A stretch of DNA of 64,000 nt from Phycisphaeraceae bacterium (lineage in GTDB: Bacteria; Planctomycetota; Phycisphaerae; Phycisphaerales; UBA1924). Location of the stretch: NCBI GenBank assembly GCA_019454185.1, contig CP075368.1:2831649-2895648 (forward strand). The letters are read 5' to 3'. A program made the translations under genes and the position numbers. Below the pieces are notes generated by a model. It searched no databases and was not told where the DNA came from. It saw only the letters and a list, made by a program, of their open reading frames with translations. Position 1 is the stretch's first letter. The number at the start of each line of letters is the position of its first letter. This document shows, piece by piece, positions 33,266 through 40,841 of the stretch.

Positions 33266-33664
33266 TCAGGAAGCGGGCGGCGAGAACGCGAGCACGCTGA
33301 AGCGTCTGAAGCGGGCCTCATACGCGATCGACCGCATCCGCCCGCGATCGGTCCGGTCACCCTCGATGTACGTGTGGAACGACATCCCTTCCCACGTGCG
33401 TCCGTGGGTATCCACGAGCGTGCCAGGTGTCGGCGGGTCGAGGAGTTGCGCAGTCATCGCGTCGCGGAGCGTCCAGAGAGCCGACTCGCTCGCCGCGACG
33501 AGACGCCCGGTGACGATGACCTCCAACTCGACCAGGCCAAGCGGGTATGAGTTCGGCCCAAAGCCGCCGAGCGCAAAGTCGGCGACGACCAGGTGCCCCT
33601 GCCTGGCGAGCGCGAAGCGGTGGGGGCCTGCAAAGAGCGCGAGCGACTTGAAGGTTGATGGCAT
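33266..33664 (-). CDS. Phage-like small structural protein
   Basis: 132 residues from MPSTFKSLALF at 33664; the open frame upstream runs through repeat DNA and is not used. The sequence is beta-rich (HLVVADFALGGFGPNSYPLGLVELEVIVTGRLV, WEGMSFHTYIEGDRTDRG), compatible with a phage tail-tube or neck protein. It lies in a same-strand run with the capsid and portal genes, separated by gaps filled with octamer repeats. Confidence 0.5.
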   Translation of the reverse strand: MPSTFKSLALFAGPHRFALARQGHLVVADFALGGFGPNSYPLGLVELEVIVTGRLVAASESALWTLRDAMTAQLLDPPTPGTLVDTHGRTWEGMSFHTYIEGDRTDRGRMRSIAYEARFRRFSVLAFSPPAS

Positions 33665-33720
33665 GGGGGTACTCCAAGAAGGCACAAAGGCACAAAGGCA
33701 TGGAGACGAAGCGCAGGGAG

Positions 33721-34128
33721 TCAGTCGGAGGGCTCCGTCGCGATGGGATCGGTGGCGCCGTCGGTTGAGAGCGCGATGAGCGTGATCGTGCGGACCGCGC
33801 CGCGTTTCAGCGAGACCTCGTGCGTGACCGACTCGACGCACGCTTCGGCCGCGAGGCGCGTGCGCGGACGATTGGTCGATGTGGGCGAGGTGAAGAGCTC
33901 GAACATGCCGACCTCACCGGGGCGGGGTGCGCCGAGATCCTCAGAAGCGAGTTCCTGAACGATCTTGATCCGCGTCACCTGCTCCGGGGCATCGACGAAG
34001 GTCGGATGCGGCCCGGTGTCCGTGTAGGCGATCACCGAACGCGAGGCCTCGCGGTCGATGGTCACGAGCGCGACGTTGGCCCACGTCGAGTCGCCGAAAC
34101 TCACTGTCCGTGGTGAAAGCAACAGCAT
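33721..34128 (-). CDS. Phage-like hypothetical protein
   Basis: 135 residues starting MLLLSPRTVSFGDSTWANVALV. It is beta-rich and ends TITLIALSTDGATDPIATEPSD, with no recognised motif. Its position between the connector-like gene and the next small gene suggests a head-tail joining or tail component. Confidence 0.5.
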   Translation of the reverse strand: MLLLSPRTVSFGDSTWANVALVTIDREASRSVIAYTDTGPHPTFVDAPEQVTRIKIVQELASEDLGAPRPGEVGMFELFTSPTSTNRPRTRLAAEACVESVTHEVSLKRGAVRTITLIALSTDGATDPIATEPSD

Positions 34129-34155
34129 GATTCACTCCCATTGCCCACTGCCCAT

Positions 34156-34806
34156 TCAGCCGCGTACCAACTGCATCACGCCCGGTCGCCGGATCGCATC
34201 GGGCATTCCATCACCATCAAGATCAAGGAACGCGCCGATGCCCACGCGCTCCTGCTCGTACATCTCGCGGTATCGATCGGCGCGCATCGAGACGCCCGCA
34301 TCTGTCCCTGCGTTCAGAGACGCGCTCAGCCAGATCAGACGCAGCGCAGCGAGCGCTTCCAGGCGCGCGAGCGAGCCGGGATTCAGGATGCTCTCGACAC
34401 CCGGGAGCCCCGCGCGGGCGTCGGGCGGCAGATCCGGCTCGATCCCGATCGAGCGCATCACCTGGGCGTGGGCGATCCCCCGCTGTGGCACGAACGAGAC
34501 GATGTGCAGCGGGCGGTTCGTCACCGGCGAGGGCGGCTGCGGGGCGTCCTGTGCCCCGCGCCTGATGCGAGAGATCACGAGCGTCGAAGGGCCCGTCCGC
34601 TCCACGACTTCGTAGGTCTGCCCGTCAACCACGCAGACGTGCCCGGGCGCGATGCCCGCGGCATCGAACGGAACGTCGACCCCGAGCGCGGTGAGCGTCG
34701 AGCCGCTGATCGACGCGCTGCCCCGTGAGAGACGCTGCCCGGCGTGCTGCGCCTCGATGAACGCTTGGGTCTCGATGCGGGCGATGTCGGCGTCGGTGGT
34801 GAGCAT
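34156..34806 (-). CDS. Phage head-tail connector-like protein
   Basis: 216 residues from MLTTDADIARIETQAF at 34806. A helical start, a middle segment that could be beta (HVCVVDGQTYEVVERTGPSTLVIS) and a helical C-terminus ending near FLDLDGDGMPDAIRR. It follows the capsid gene, the usual place for a head-completion or adaptor protein. Family assignment is by synteny only. Confidence 0.5.
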   Translation of the reverse strand: MLTTDADIARIETQAFIEAQHAGQRLSRGSASISGSTLTALGVDVPFDAAGIAPGHVCVVDGQTYEVVERTGPSTLVISRIRRGAQDAPQPPSPVTNRPLHIVSFVPQRGIAHAQVMRSIGIEPDLPPDARAGLPGVESILNPGSLARLEALAALRLIWLSASLNAGTDAGVSMRADRYREMYEQERVGIGAFLDLDGDGMPDAIRRPGVMQLVRG

Positions 34807-34876
34807 GCGCGCTCCTCTGAGAGTCTCTGGACTCGGCTGGCTGGATAACCCACGGATGGCGATCCGCGGGTTCGCG

Positions 34877-34995
34877 TGAAGCGCCGCGACCGGCCCGTCT
34901 GCCGGCCGCGGCGTGTGGCACGGGGCTCCCACCCCGCGATGGCTCTTGGTGGCACCGCTCTCCTGAGCGGTGTCGTCTCGGCTCGGAGAGCCGAG
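34877..34995. repeat. Cluster of three perfect hairpins between phage-like genes
   Basis: CCGCGACCGGC/GCCGGCCGCGG near 34887-34914, CACCGCTC-TCCT-GAGCGGTG at 34953-34972 and CTCGGCTC-GGA-GAGCCGAG at 34977-34995. The last two are tightly paired, like a dispersed REP-type double hairpin. They fill the gap downstream of the capsid gene. Confidence 0.6.
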
Positions 34996-35007
34996 CCACC
35001 CCGGGAC

Positions 35008-36174
35008 TCAGGCCGCGAGTCCGGCGATGATGGCGTGCGCGTTCTCGTTGCGGCACTCCAGCGTGTACTCGCCGATCACCTGCCCGGCGTGCGCATCTCC
35101 GCGCGCCGCGAGCGGCTTGAAGTGGAACGAACGCCCGCTCAGCGGAAGAACCTCCACACGCGAGGAATCCAGCATCAGCACGTAGTCCTGGGGCACCCAG
35201 CGCGAGAGGATCACGCGGCAGACGCCATAGTCCGACTCGTACACGCTCACCATGTCGCGGAAGCGGGTCTCCTCGGGCAGGTACGAGCGGGCCGCGCTCG
35301 CGAAGGCGTTGATGCGCCTCTTCTGCGCCCCTCCGACAACGATGGTGTCGATCCGTGCCGAGGATTGCTCCCACACGCGCCGGAGCGCGGCGTTCAGCAC
35401 CTCCTCGTTAAGCACATCGCCGACGCCGCCCCCCGCCGGGAAACCGGCGACACCGGGCACAAAGCGATTGGACTGGATGATCCGGAGCAGACCGTTCATG
35501 GACCGACGCACGGTCGTCGAGCCCTGCGGGTCGCTTGCCGGCGCGACGCCGTTGATCACGCAATTCTCAAGGTCGCGCAGCAGCTCGCGCGTCCGCTCCT
35601 GCTTCTGGAAGTCCATCTCGTCGGCCACGCCGTGGGCGCGGGCCGCCTGCATCGAGCCGGAGACCTCGACGGTTGAGGTGAAGATCTGCGTGTAGTTGCG
35701 CCGTCTGATGCGGCTCGTGAAGCGTGCGGCGTTCGCGTCCGCGCCTTCGAGCGCGGCGTTGCCGAGAATCGTGAGCAGCATGTCGTTCGCAAGCGCGTGG
35801 GGCGTGGTGGCTCCGTAGCCGCGCACGACCGTGAGCGTGTTCGACGCGACCGCCGTCACCAGCATCACCTCCGTCGAGTTGCCCGGGCGGACGAGATCGC
35901 CCGGCTGGAAGCGAACGCCGTTGTCCACCGTGATCGATGTCGCCGTGGTTGCGCTCGGCGTGAACGTCGTCTGGTTGATCTGGTCCGTGTTGGGAAGGAG
36001 CGCGTCCTCGATCCACTCGTGGATCGTGCTCTCAGACGATCGCTTGGCATCGCCGAGATGATCGAGCAGCGGCGTCTCGAACGGGCTGACGATCGAAACG
36101 ATATCGGCGACATCTTCCGCGAGTTCCGGCAGCGTCGCGCCGGCTGCGAACGTGGACTTTCCGGTAAATGGCAT
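35008..36174 (-). CDS. Phage major capsid protein (SU10/DUF5309-like)
   Basis: 388 residues. The N-terminus ELAEDVADIVSIVSPFETPLLDHLG ... STIHEWIEDALLP matches the start of SU10-like (DUF5309) major capsid proteins, which share a DIISxxSPxxTPLLxxxG ... HEWxxDxL pattern; the later VVGGAQKRRINAFAS and SRVEVLPLSGRSFHF fit the HK97-fold core. The ribosome-binding site AAAGGAG lies about 6 nt upstream. It belongs to a minus-strand run: portal, scaffold-like, capsid, connector, small proteins. Confidence 0.8.
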   Translation of the reverse strand: MPFTGKSTFAAGATLPELAEDVADIVSIVSPFETPLLDHLGDAKRSSESTIHEWIEDALLPNTDQINQTTFTPSATTATSITVDNGVRFQPGDLVRPGNSTEVMLVTAVASNTLTVVRGYGATTPHALANDMLLTILGNAALEGADANAARFTSRIRRRNYTQIFTSTVEVSGSMQAARAHGVADEMDFQKQERTRELLRDLENCVINGVAPASDPQGSTTVRRSMNGLLRIIQSNRFVPGVAGFPAGGGVGDVLNEEVLNAALRRVWEQSSARIDTIVVGGAQKRRINAFASAARSYLPEETRFRDMVSVYESDYGVCRVILSRWVPQDYVLMLDSSRVEVLPLSGRSFHFKPLAARGDAHAGQVIGEYTLECRNENAHAIIAGLAA

Positions 36175-36239
36175 GGGGACTCCTTTGAGAAATGGCCAGA
36201 TGGCTAAGAGCCATATGGGAAACAGGAAAGAGCACTACA

Positions 36240-36320
36240 CAGCGAGAATTAGAACATCGTGCCTTCGTGCCTTCGTGCCTTCGTGCCTTCGTGACTTCGT
36301 GACTTCTCGCCTTCGTCACT
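36240..36320. repeat. Octamer tandem repeats upstream of the capsid gene
   Basis: TTCGTGCC and TTCGTGAC are repeated head to tail about seven times in the 151-bp gap between the scaffold-like gene and the capsid gene. The rest of the gap holds ATGGCCAGATGGCTAAG, which recurs before the scaffold-like gene. Confidence 0.65.
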
Positions 36321-36325
36321 CTTCT

Positions 36326-36892
36326 TCACGCTCCGCGCCGCAGGCGCAGGTAGCGGAGCAGTTGCGAGCGGCTGCCGCTCGAGCGTGCCTCTTCGAGCGC
36401 ATCGTCGATCGGGTCTCGGGTCGGCGTGCCGGAGAGGCGGGCCATCGTCGCGCCCGCGTGAGAGGCCGACCGAACGTTGGCGCGGAAGAGGTACGGGCGA
36501 TCGGTTGTGAGCCGCTCGACCGCGCCCGCGATCCGTTCGCCGAGATCGCCCTGCGCCGGCTCTCCTTCGCGTGGCTCTTGTTCGAGTTCGCGCTCGACGA
36601 GGATGGCGCACAGCGCGGCATCGATCGGGTGGTGCGGCGCGAGCGCATCGGCGATGCCGCGCTCCCGGGCCGCCTGCGCTTCGGACTCCGCCTGGGCCTT
36701 GGCGATGCTCTCGATGTTCCGCTCGTGCGTGGCGCACCGCTCCGACACGGCCTCAAGCTCGGCCCTCGCCGCTTCGAGCGCGGCCTCGGCATCCAGGGCT
36801 CGCTTCTTCCAGTTGATCTCTTCAAGATGAGGCGCACGCCGCGGCGCGGGCGGCTCGATGGGGTTGGGATCGGGAATCGGATCGGGTGACAT
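36326..36892 (-). CDS. Scaffold-like coiled-coil protein of the phage module
   Basis: 188 residues from MSPDPIPDPN at 36892, preceded by AAAGGAC. A Pro-rich start, a long charged coiled coil (RALDAEAALEAARAELEAVSERC, about residues 30-90) and a helical C-terminus. This composition and its place between portal and major capsid genes are typical of capsid scaffolding proteins. No protease motif is seen. Confidence 0.6.
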   Translation of the reverse strand: MSPDPIPDPNPIEPPAPRRAPHLEEINWKKRALDAEAALEAARAELEAVSERCATHERNIESIAKAQAESEAQAARERGIADALAPHHPIDAALCAILVERELEQEPREGEPAQGDLGERIAGAVERLTTDRPYLFRANVRSASHAGATMARLSGTPTRDPIDDALEEARSSGSRSQLLRYLRLRRGA

Positions 36893-36989
36893 GGGAGTCC
36901 TTTCAAATGGCCAGATGGCAAAGGGCCACACGGCAGACGGAATGAACAGATGAACAGCCAGAATCAAGGGTGCTATGTGCTGAAACTCA

Positions 36990-37116
36990 GTGACTTCATG
37001 ACTTCATGACTTCATGACTTCGTGACTTCATGACTTCATGACTTCATGACTTCGTGACTTCATGACTTCGTGACTTCGTGACTTCGTGACTTCGTGACTT
37101 CGTGACTTCATGACTC
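36990..37116. repeat. Long octamer tandem repeat GACTTCAT/GACTTCGT
   Basis: About 15 near-perfect 8-bp units (GACTTCAT, switching to GACTTCGT toward the right end) fill the gap between portal and scaffold-like genes and run into the portal stop codon. Related units occupy other gaps in the same module. Confidence 0.8.
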
Positions 37117-38622
37117 CGTCTCTCGGTCACTCTCGCCCGCAATCTCCCCGAGCGGATCCTGCCAGCGGACCTCTGTCACGCGGCCGCTCTCGCTCGTGCG
37201 CAGCACGCCCGCGCTGTCGAGCGCACGCAGGATCAGCGTGTTCAACTCCGCGATGCCGCGCCCATAGGCGAGCCGCTTGCGTGCGGTCTTCGCCAGCAGC
37301 GACATCAGCGTGATGCGCAGCGCGTTCGCGCTCGACAAGTTGCCGATCCGCGCCCGCACCACGCCCCCGGCCAGTGGCGGCACGGCGGAGGTCTTGTCCA
37401 TCGCCTCGCGGATCTGCTCGATGTGCGCATCCTCCGACGGGCTCGACGCGTCGCCGCCGAACGCCGTGACCTCCGCGTCCGGGTTGTCGGTGGACCAGAC
37501 CTGCCCCGGACCGACCGGCACGCGATCGAACCCCTCGATCCCCTTGGCCAGGTACATGTTGAACGACTGCATCGTCACGCGGCACGCCCGATCCGACAGG
37601 CGCGTGTTCAGCTCGTCCTGCAGCGGGATCAGCGGCTCAACCTCCGACACGCCGGTGTAACGGAACGGCTGCGACGTGTTCTGCACGTGGACCACGGGCA
37701 CGACATCGGGCAGAAGCAACGAGCGCTCATCCAGCACGACGCGACCGTCCTGCTCGACGATGCGCCGCCCGGGCGTCATGGTCTCCAGCGTCGTGACGCG
37801 CCGGCGTGAGGCCACGTGGGAGGCGGGACGCGAACGCGAAGTCAACGACGACAGCATCCCGCGGCAGTCCACGGCGTTGTCCTCATGCTCAACATGTATG
37901 AGATACGCATCGAGCACGCGATAGTCCGTGGGCGATGTGATGGGGATGCCCCGCGTGGGCTCGATGAGCTCGATGCGGATCGCGCGGGCGATGCGGTCGA
38001 GGGAGACACTCTCGTCGATCCTGCTCACGCTGCTGCCGACCTCGCGGATCGCGCCCTCGTCGATCCGCAGCATGAGATCGACATGGCCGTAGACGTGGCC
38101 GAGGAGGGCCATGTCCTGGATGAGCGTGATGCCGCCGGAGGCCTCCCAGATCGCGTTCAGCACGCGCTCGACACGCGTGCGCATCGCATCGTCCGGCGCG
38201 GTGCTCGCGATCGTCACGGGCCGCCCGGCCATGAAGTCGACCATCAGGTGGATGCGCCACGCGATGTCGTTCTCGATCACTGCTTCGCGCCGGGCTCTGG
38301 CCCGATCGTCGCTGAGCTGCCCCGGCGTTCCGACGATCCGCTGGGGCAGACCGACCTCCTGCGCGAGTGTGTACCAGCGTCCGGCCCGCGTGACGGCGTT
38401 CGCGACGGTCTGCGATGGCTCGGCGCGAGCCGCGAGCGCGTTGCGGTAATAGGCCCAGAGCCGCTCAAGCCGCACCACCGTCGTGCGTCTGTGCTCGTCG
38501 ATCACATGCGCGATGAACGCGGGATCAAGCCCGTGATGCGAGGCGTGCTCATCGCGCGAAGGCGAACCGGTCGGCGGCTCGACGCCGCGTGCTCTCGTGC
38601 GCTTCTGGATCGATGCTGGCAT
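37108..38622 (-). CDS. Phage portal protein (SPP1 gp6-like)
   Basis: 504 residues with the typical portal outline: a helical N-terminus with RLERLWAYYRNAL, a wing with NDIAWRIHLMVDFMAGRPV, a central crown region (VVPVVHVQNTSQPFRYTGVSEVEPLIPLQDELN) and the C-terminal stem with GRGIAELNTLILRAL. The SEVEPLIPLQDELN segment is characteristic of SPP1-type portals (inference from family knowledge). It is the most upstream gene of the module; the expected large terminase gene is not upstream of it, where a 292-bp gap and an unrelated gene follow. Confidence 0.8.
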   Translation of the reverse strand: MPASIQKRTRARGVEPPTGSPSRDEHASHHGLDPAFIAHVIDEHRRTTVVRLERLWAYYRNALAARAEPSQTVANAVTRAGRWYTLAQEVGLPQRIVGTPGQLSDDRARARREAVIENDIAWRIHLMVDFMAGRPVTIASTAPDDAMRTRVERVLNAIWEASGGITLIQDMALLGHVYGHVDLMLRIDEGAIREVGSSVSRIDESVSLDRIARAIRIELIEPTRGIPITSPTDYRVLDAYLIHVEHEDNAVDCRGMLSSLTSRSRPASHVASRRRVTTLETMTPGRRIVEQDGRVVLDERSLLLPDVVPVVHVQNTSQPFRYTGVSEVEPLIPLQDELNTRLSDRACRVTMQSFNMYLAKGIEGFDRVPVGPGQVWSTDNPDAEVTAFGGDASSPSEDAHIEQIREAMDKTSAVPPLAGGVVRARIGNLSSANALRITLMSLLAKTARKRLAYGRGIAELNTLILRALDSAGVLRTSESGRVTEVRWQDPLGEIAGESDRETES

Positions 38623-38914
38623 GGGGTGCTCCGATCTGGTCGTGTGTCACACACGAGTGGATGGCTCGAAAGAGGGGAGCGGGCGGAGGCCCCGAGTCTC
38701 ACAGGCCCCGCTCACGAGCCCGCTCGCCCTCACCCACCCCGGCCCGCGTCGCGCACCGGGCGCGCACACGCCCCGACCCGCCGCGAGCGATTCGCGCAAG
38801 TGCCTGCGATCACGACTCAGAAAAATGTGCGGAAAGCGCACACGCCCCGACTCAGGAGTGGGGGTGTTTGGGCGCGCAAGGAGGGGGACTGACAGACAGG
38901 TGTCAGGAGGAGAG

Positions 38915-39769
38915 TTACGGCGCGGGCGGGGTCGTTCGGTGGAGCCGCGTGGAGACCGGCAGGATGCGTCGGAAGATGTGATTGGCGAATACGAGAACCG
39001 GAATGCCAAGCAGAAGCATCGCCGGGGCGGATGCCCACGAGAGGAGCATGTCTGCCCAATCGAGCATGGCCGGGGTGTAGAGAGCGGCTCGCGCATACTT
39101 CAGTTCGATGATGTATCCAACGCAAACTCGTAGCCCGCCGCATACAAGGAGTACGGCCCCGATCATTGAGAGCCAGCCCCATCGGCGGTGTCGGCCTTCC
39201 AGGGCAATCGCGCGGAGATAGAGAGCGATCGCCAGCGTGCAGAGAGGCGGAAGAGCGATCAGCGCGAGATGGATGTAGAGGCCGTTGTGGCGGTATGCGC
39301 CGAAGAGACGGGGCCACGGCCTCCCGTTGATGTACCACTCGATCATGACGCTCGCGGCGTACAGGGCGAGCGCGCACCAGAGGATGCGAGTGATGACGTG
39401 TCCAGAGACGAAAGGCACGTTTCGGATCTGCCATGCGACAGATGCCGCGAGCGCGGCGACGAGTCCCGGAAGCCACGTTCGAATGAAATCGAACGTGTTC
39501 ACAGTCCACCACGAGAGGCGAGTCGTGTGACCCTCGACGGCGAAGTTGATGTACCAGAGACCCGTGAACACCCACGCGGCTCCGATCAAGGCCACGCACC
39601 ATGCGACGAGCTTGAGGGCGCGGGGCGAGAGCGCGGCCAGCGGCATCAGCTGGCGCGCTTTCGCGGCATCGAGATCGCACTCGGGGCAGCGTGTGCCTGT
39701 GTCTAAACCCGCGAGGTCGTAGCCGCAGCGCGAGCAGGGGAGCATGGGTGTGTGTGCGGGGCGTGACAT
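38915..39769 (-). CDS. Zinc-ribbon multi-pass membrane protein, copy 1
   Basis: 284 residues. The N-terminus MSRPAHTPMLPCSRCGYDL ... RCPEC is a four-Cys zinc ribbon, followed by about six membrane helices (KLVAWCVALIGAAWVFTGLW, ITRILWCALALYAASVMIEW and others). It shares its first 20 residues and layout with the gene immediately upstream, a tandem duplicate with strongly diverged helices. Function unknown. Confidence 0.7.
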   Translation of the reverse strand: MSRPAHTPMLPCSRCGYDLAGLDTGTRCPECDLDAAKARQLMPLAALSPRALKLVAWCVALIGAAWVFTGLWYINFAVEGHTTRLSWWTVNTFDFIRTWLPGLVAALAASVAWQIRNVPFVSGHVITRILWCALALYAASVMIEWYINGRPWPRLFGAYRHNGLYIHLALIALPPLCTLAIALYLRAIALEGRHRRWGWLSMIGAVLLVCGGLRVCVGYIIELKYARAALYTPAMLDWADMLLSWASAPAMLLLGIPVLVFANHIFRRILPVSTRLHRTTPPAP

Positions 39770-39778
39770 TCGTGTGTT

Positions 39779-40702
39779 CTACGTCTCAGGATGAACGTGT
39801 GGCATCTGCGTTGTGTCCGCGATTGCGAGGGCATTTCTGAACCGCCCTGCGAGCGTTCGTGCGAGCAGCAGGGCGGCGAGTCCGAGCAACAGCATGCAAA
39901 GCTGATCAAACCACGGCCATGCCCAGGCAACCCACGCGGCTGGCACTTCCATCGAATACGCCCACGTCGCAAGTGATCCGCCAGTGCCGTTATGGAAGGT
40001 CGTGTCAACAGCATCGGCAGCGAGAGAAAGCACCACGCCGAGGCACTTGAAAGCGAAGAGACACGCGATCGCGCACGTCAATCGTTCTCGCAGTACGTCT
40101 CGCGCACATGATGCGATGCCCGTTGCGACGAGCAACAAGACCGTGTGGAGCGAGAGAATGAGAAGCACATGACCGGCATAGATGGACCACGAGTAGACAT
40201 TGAGTTGTGGCCATAGTCCGCCTCCTCGCCAGCCGCCGAGCAAGAACTGGACAGGAACGCCGATGGCCGCGAACGCGACGGCGATGATGATGCACCATGC
40301 CAGCCGCGGCCTTCCGTCGATGGGATGGTGCAATCGTCTGGCGAAGAGGAAAGCGGACACGACAAAGGCCAGGAACGAGGCGGTCAATGCGAGCGCTGTG
40401 CCGACATATGCCAGTCCGAACTTCATGTTCTGCCACGGTCCTGTGACTCCCAGTATCGCCGTGTTGATCTGGAGCAAGCAGAAGCCGAGGACCGCCACGG
40501 CAATATAGCTCCAGCCGAGAGACTGAATGGATACCGCGAGCGCGCGGAGTCTTCGGGGTTCTGCGACGGCAAGCACGCGCTGTGCGCGGATGCCTGCGTT
40601 CGGGATCGAGCATTCGGGGCAGGGCAAGTGTTGATCGATGCCGACGAGGTCATAGCCGCATCGCGAGCATGGGAGCGTGGGTGTGTGCGCGGGGCGGGAC
40701 AC
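39779..40702 (-). CDS. Zinc-ribbon multi-pass membrane protein, copy 2
   Basis: 307 residues with the same start as its neighbour (MSRPAHTPTLPCSRCGYDL, then PCPEC) and about six to seven membrane helices (SYIAVAVLGFCLLQI, LTASFLAFVVSAFLF, MLLLGLAALLLARTL). Only 9 bp separate the genes, so they are probably co-transcribed. The zinc ribbon may bind a protein partner on the cytoplasmic side; no enzymatic motif is visible. Confidence 0.7.
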   Translation of the reverse strand: MSRPAHTPTLPCSRCGYDLVGIDQHLPCPECSIPNAGIRAQRVLAVAEPRRLRALAVSIQSLGWSYIAVAVLGFCLLQINTAILGVTGPWQNMKFGLAYVGTALALTASFLAFVVSAFLFARRLHHPIDGRPRLAWCIIIAVAFAAIGVPVQFLLGGWRGGGLWPQLNVYSWSIYAGHVLLILSLHTVLLLVATGIASCARDVLRERLTCAIACLFAFKCLGVVLSLAADAVDTTFHNGTGGSLATWAYSMEVPAAWVAWAWPWFDQLCMLLLGLAALLLARTLAGRFRNALAIADTTQMPHVHPET

Positions 40703-40744
40703 AAAGACATCATACAGGATGCGAGCCGACTATCCGCCGCAATC

Positions 40745-40835
40745 CCGTGCGGCCGCCTTTTCTCCGCGTCCTCCGCGAATCCTCGGCGGCCTCTGCGTTC
40801 TCTTCTCTTCGCGCCTTCGCGAGCTTCGCGTTCAA
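40745..40835. repeat. Degenerate tandem repeat, CTCCGCG/CTTCGCG type
   Basis: The gap holds a run of related 7-9-bp units (TCCGCGTCC, TCCGCGAATCC, CTTCGCGCC, CTTCGCGAG). It is of the same style as the other intergenic repeats in this window. No gene is present. Confidence 0.55.
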
Positions 40836-40841
40836 CCCGCC

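Noticed and set aside
32893-38622. Complete prophage
   Set aside because: No terminase, integrase, tape measure, replication or lysis genes and no attachment-site duplication are visible.
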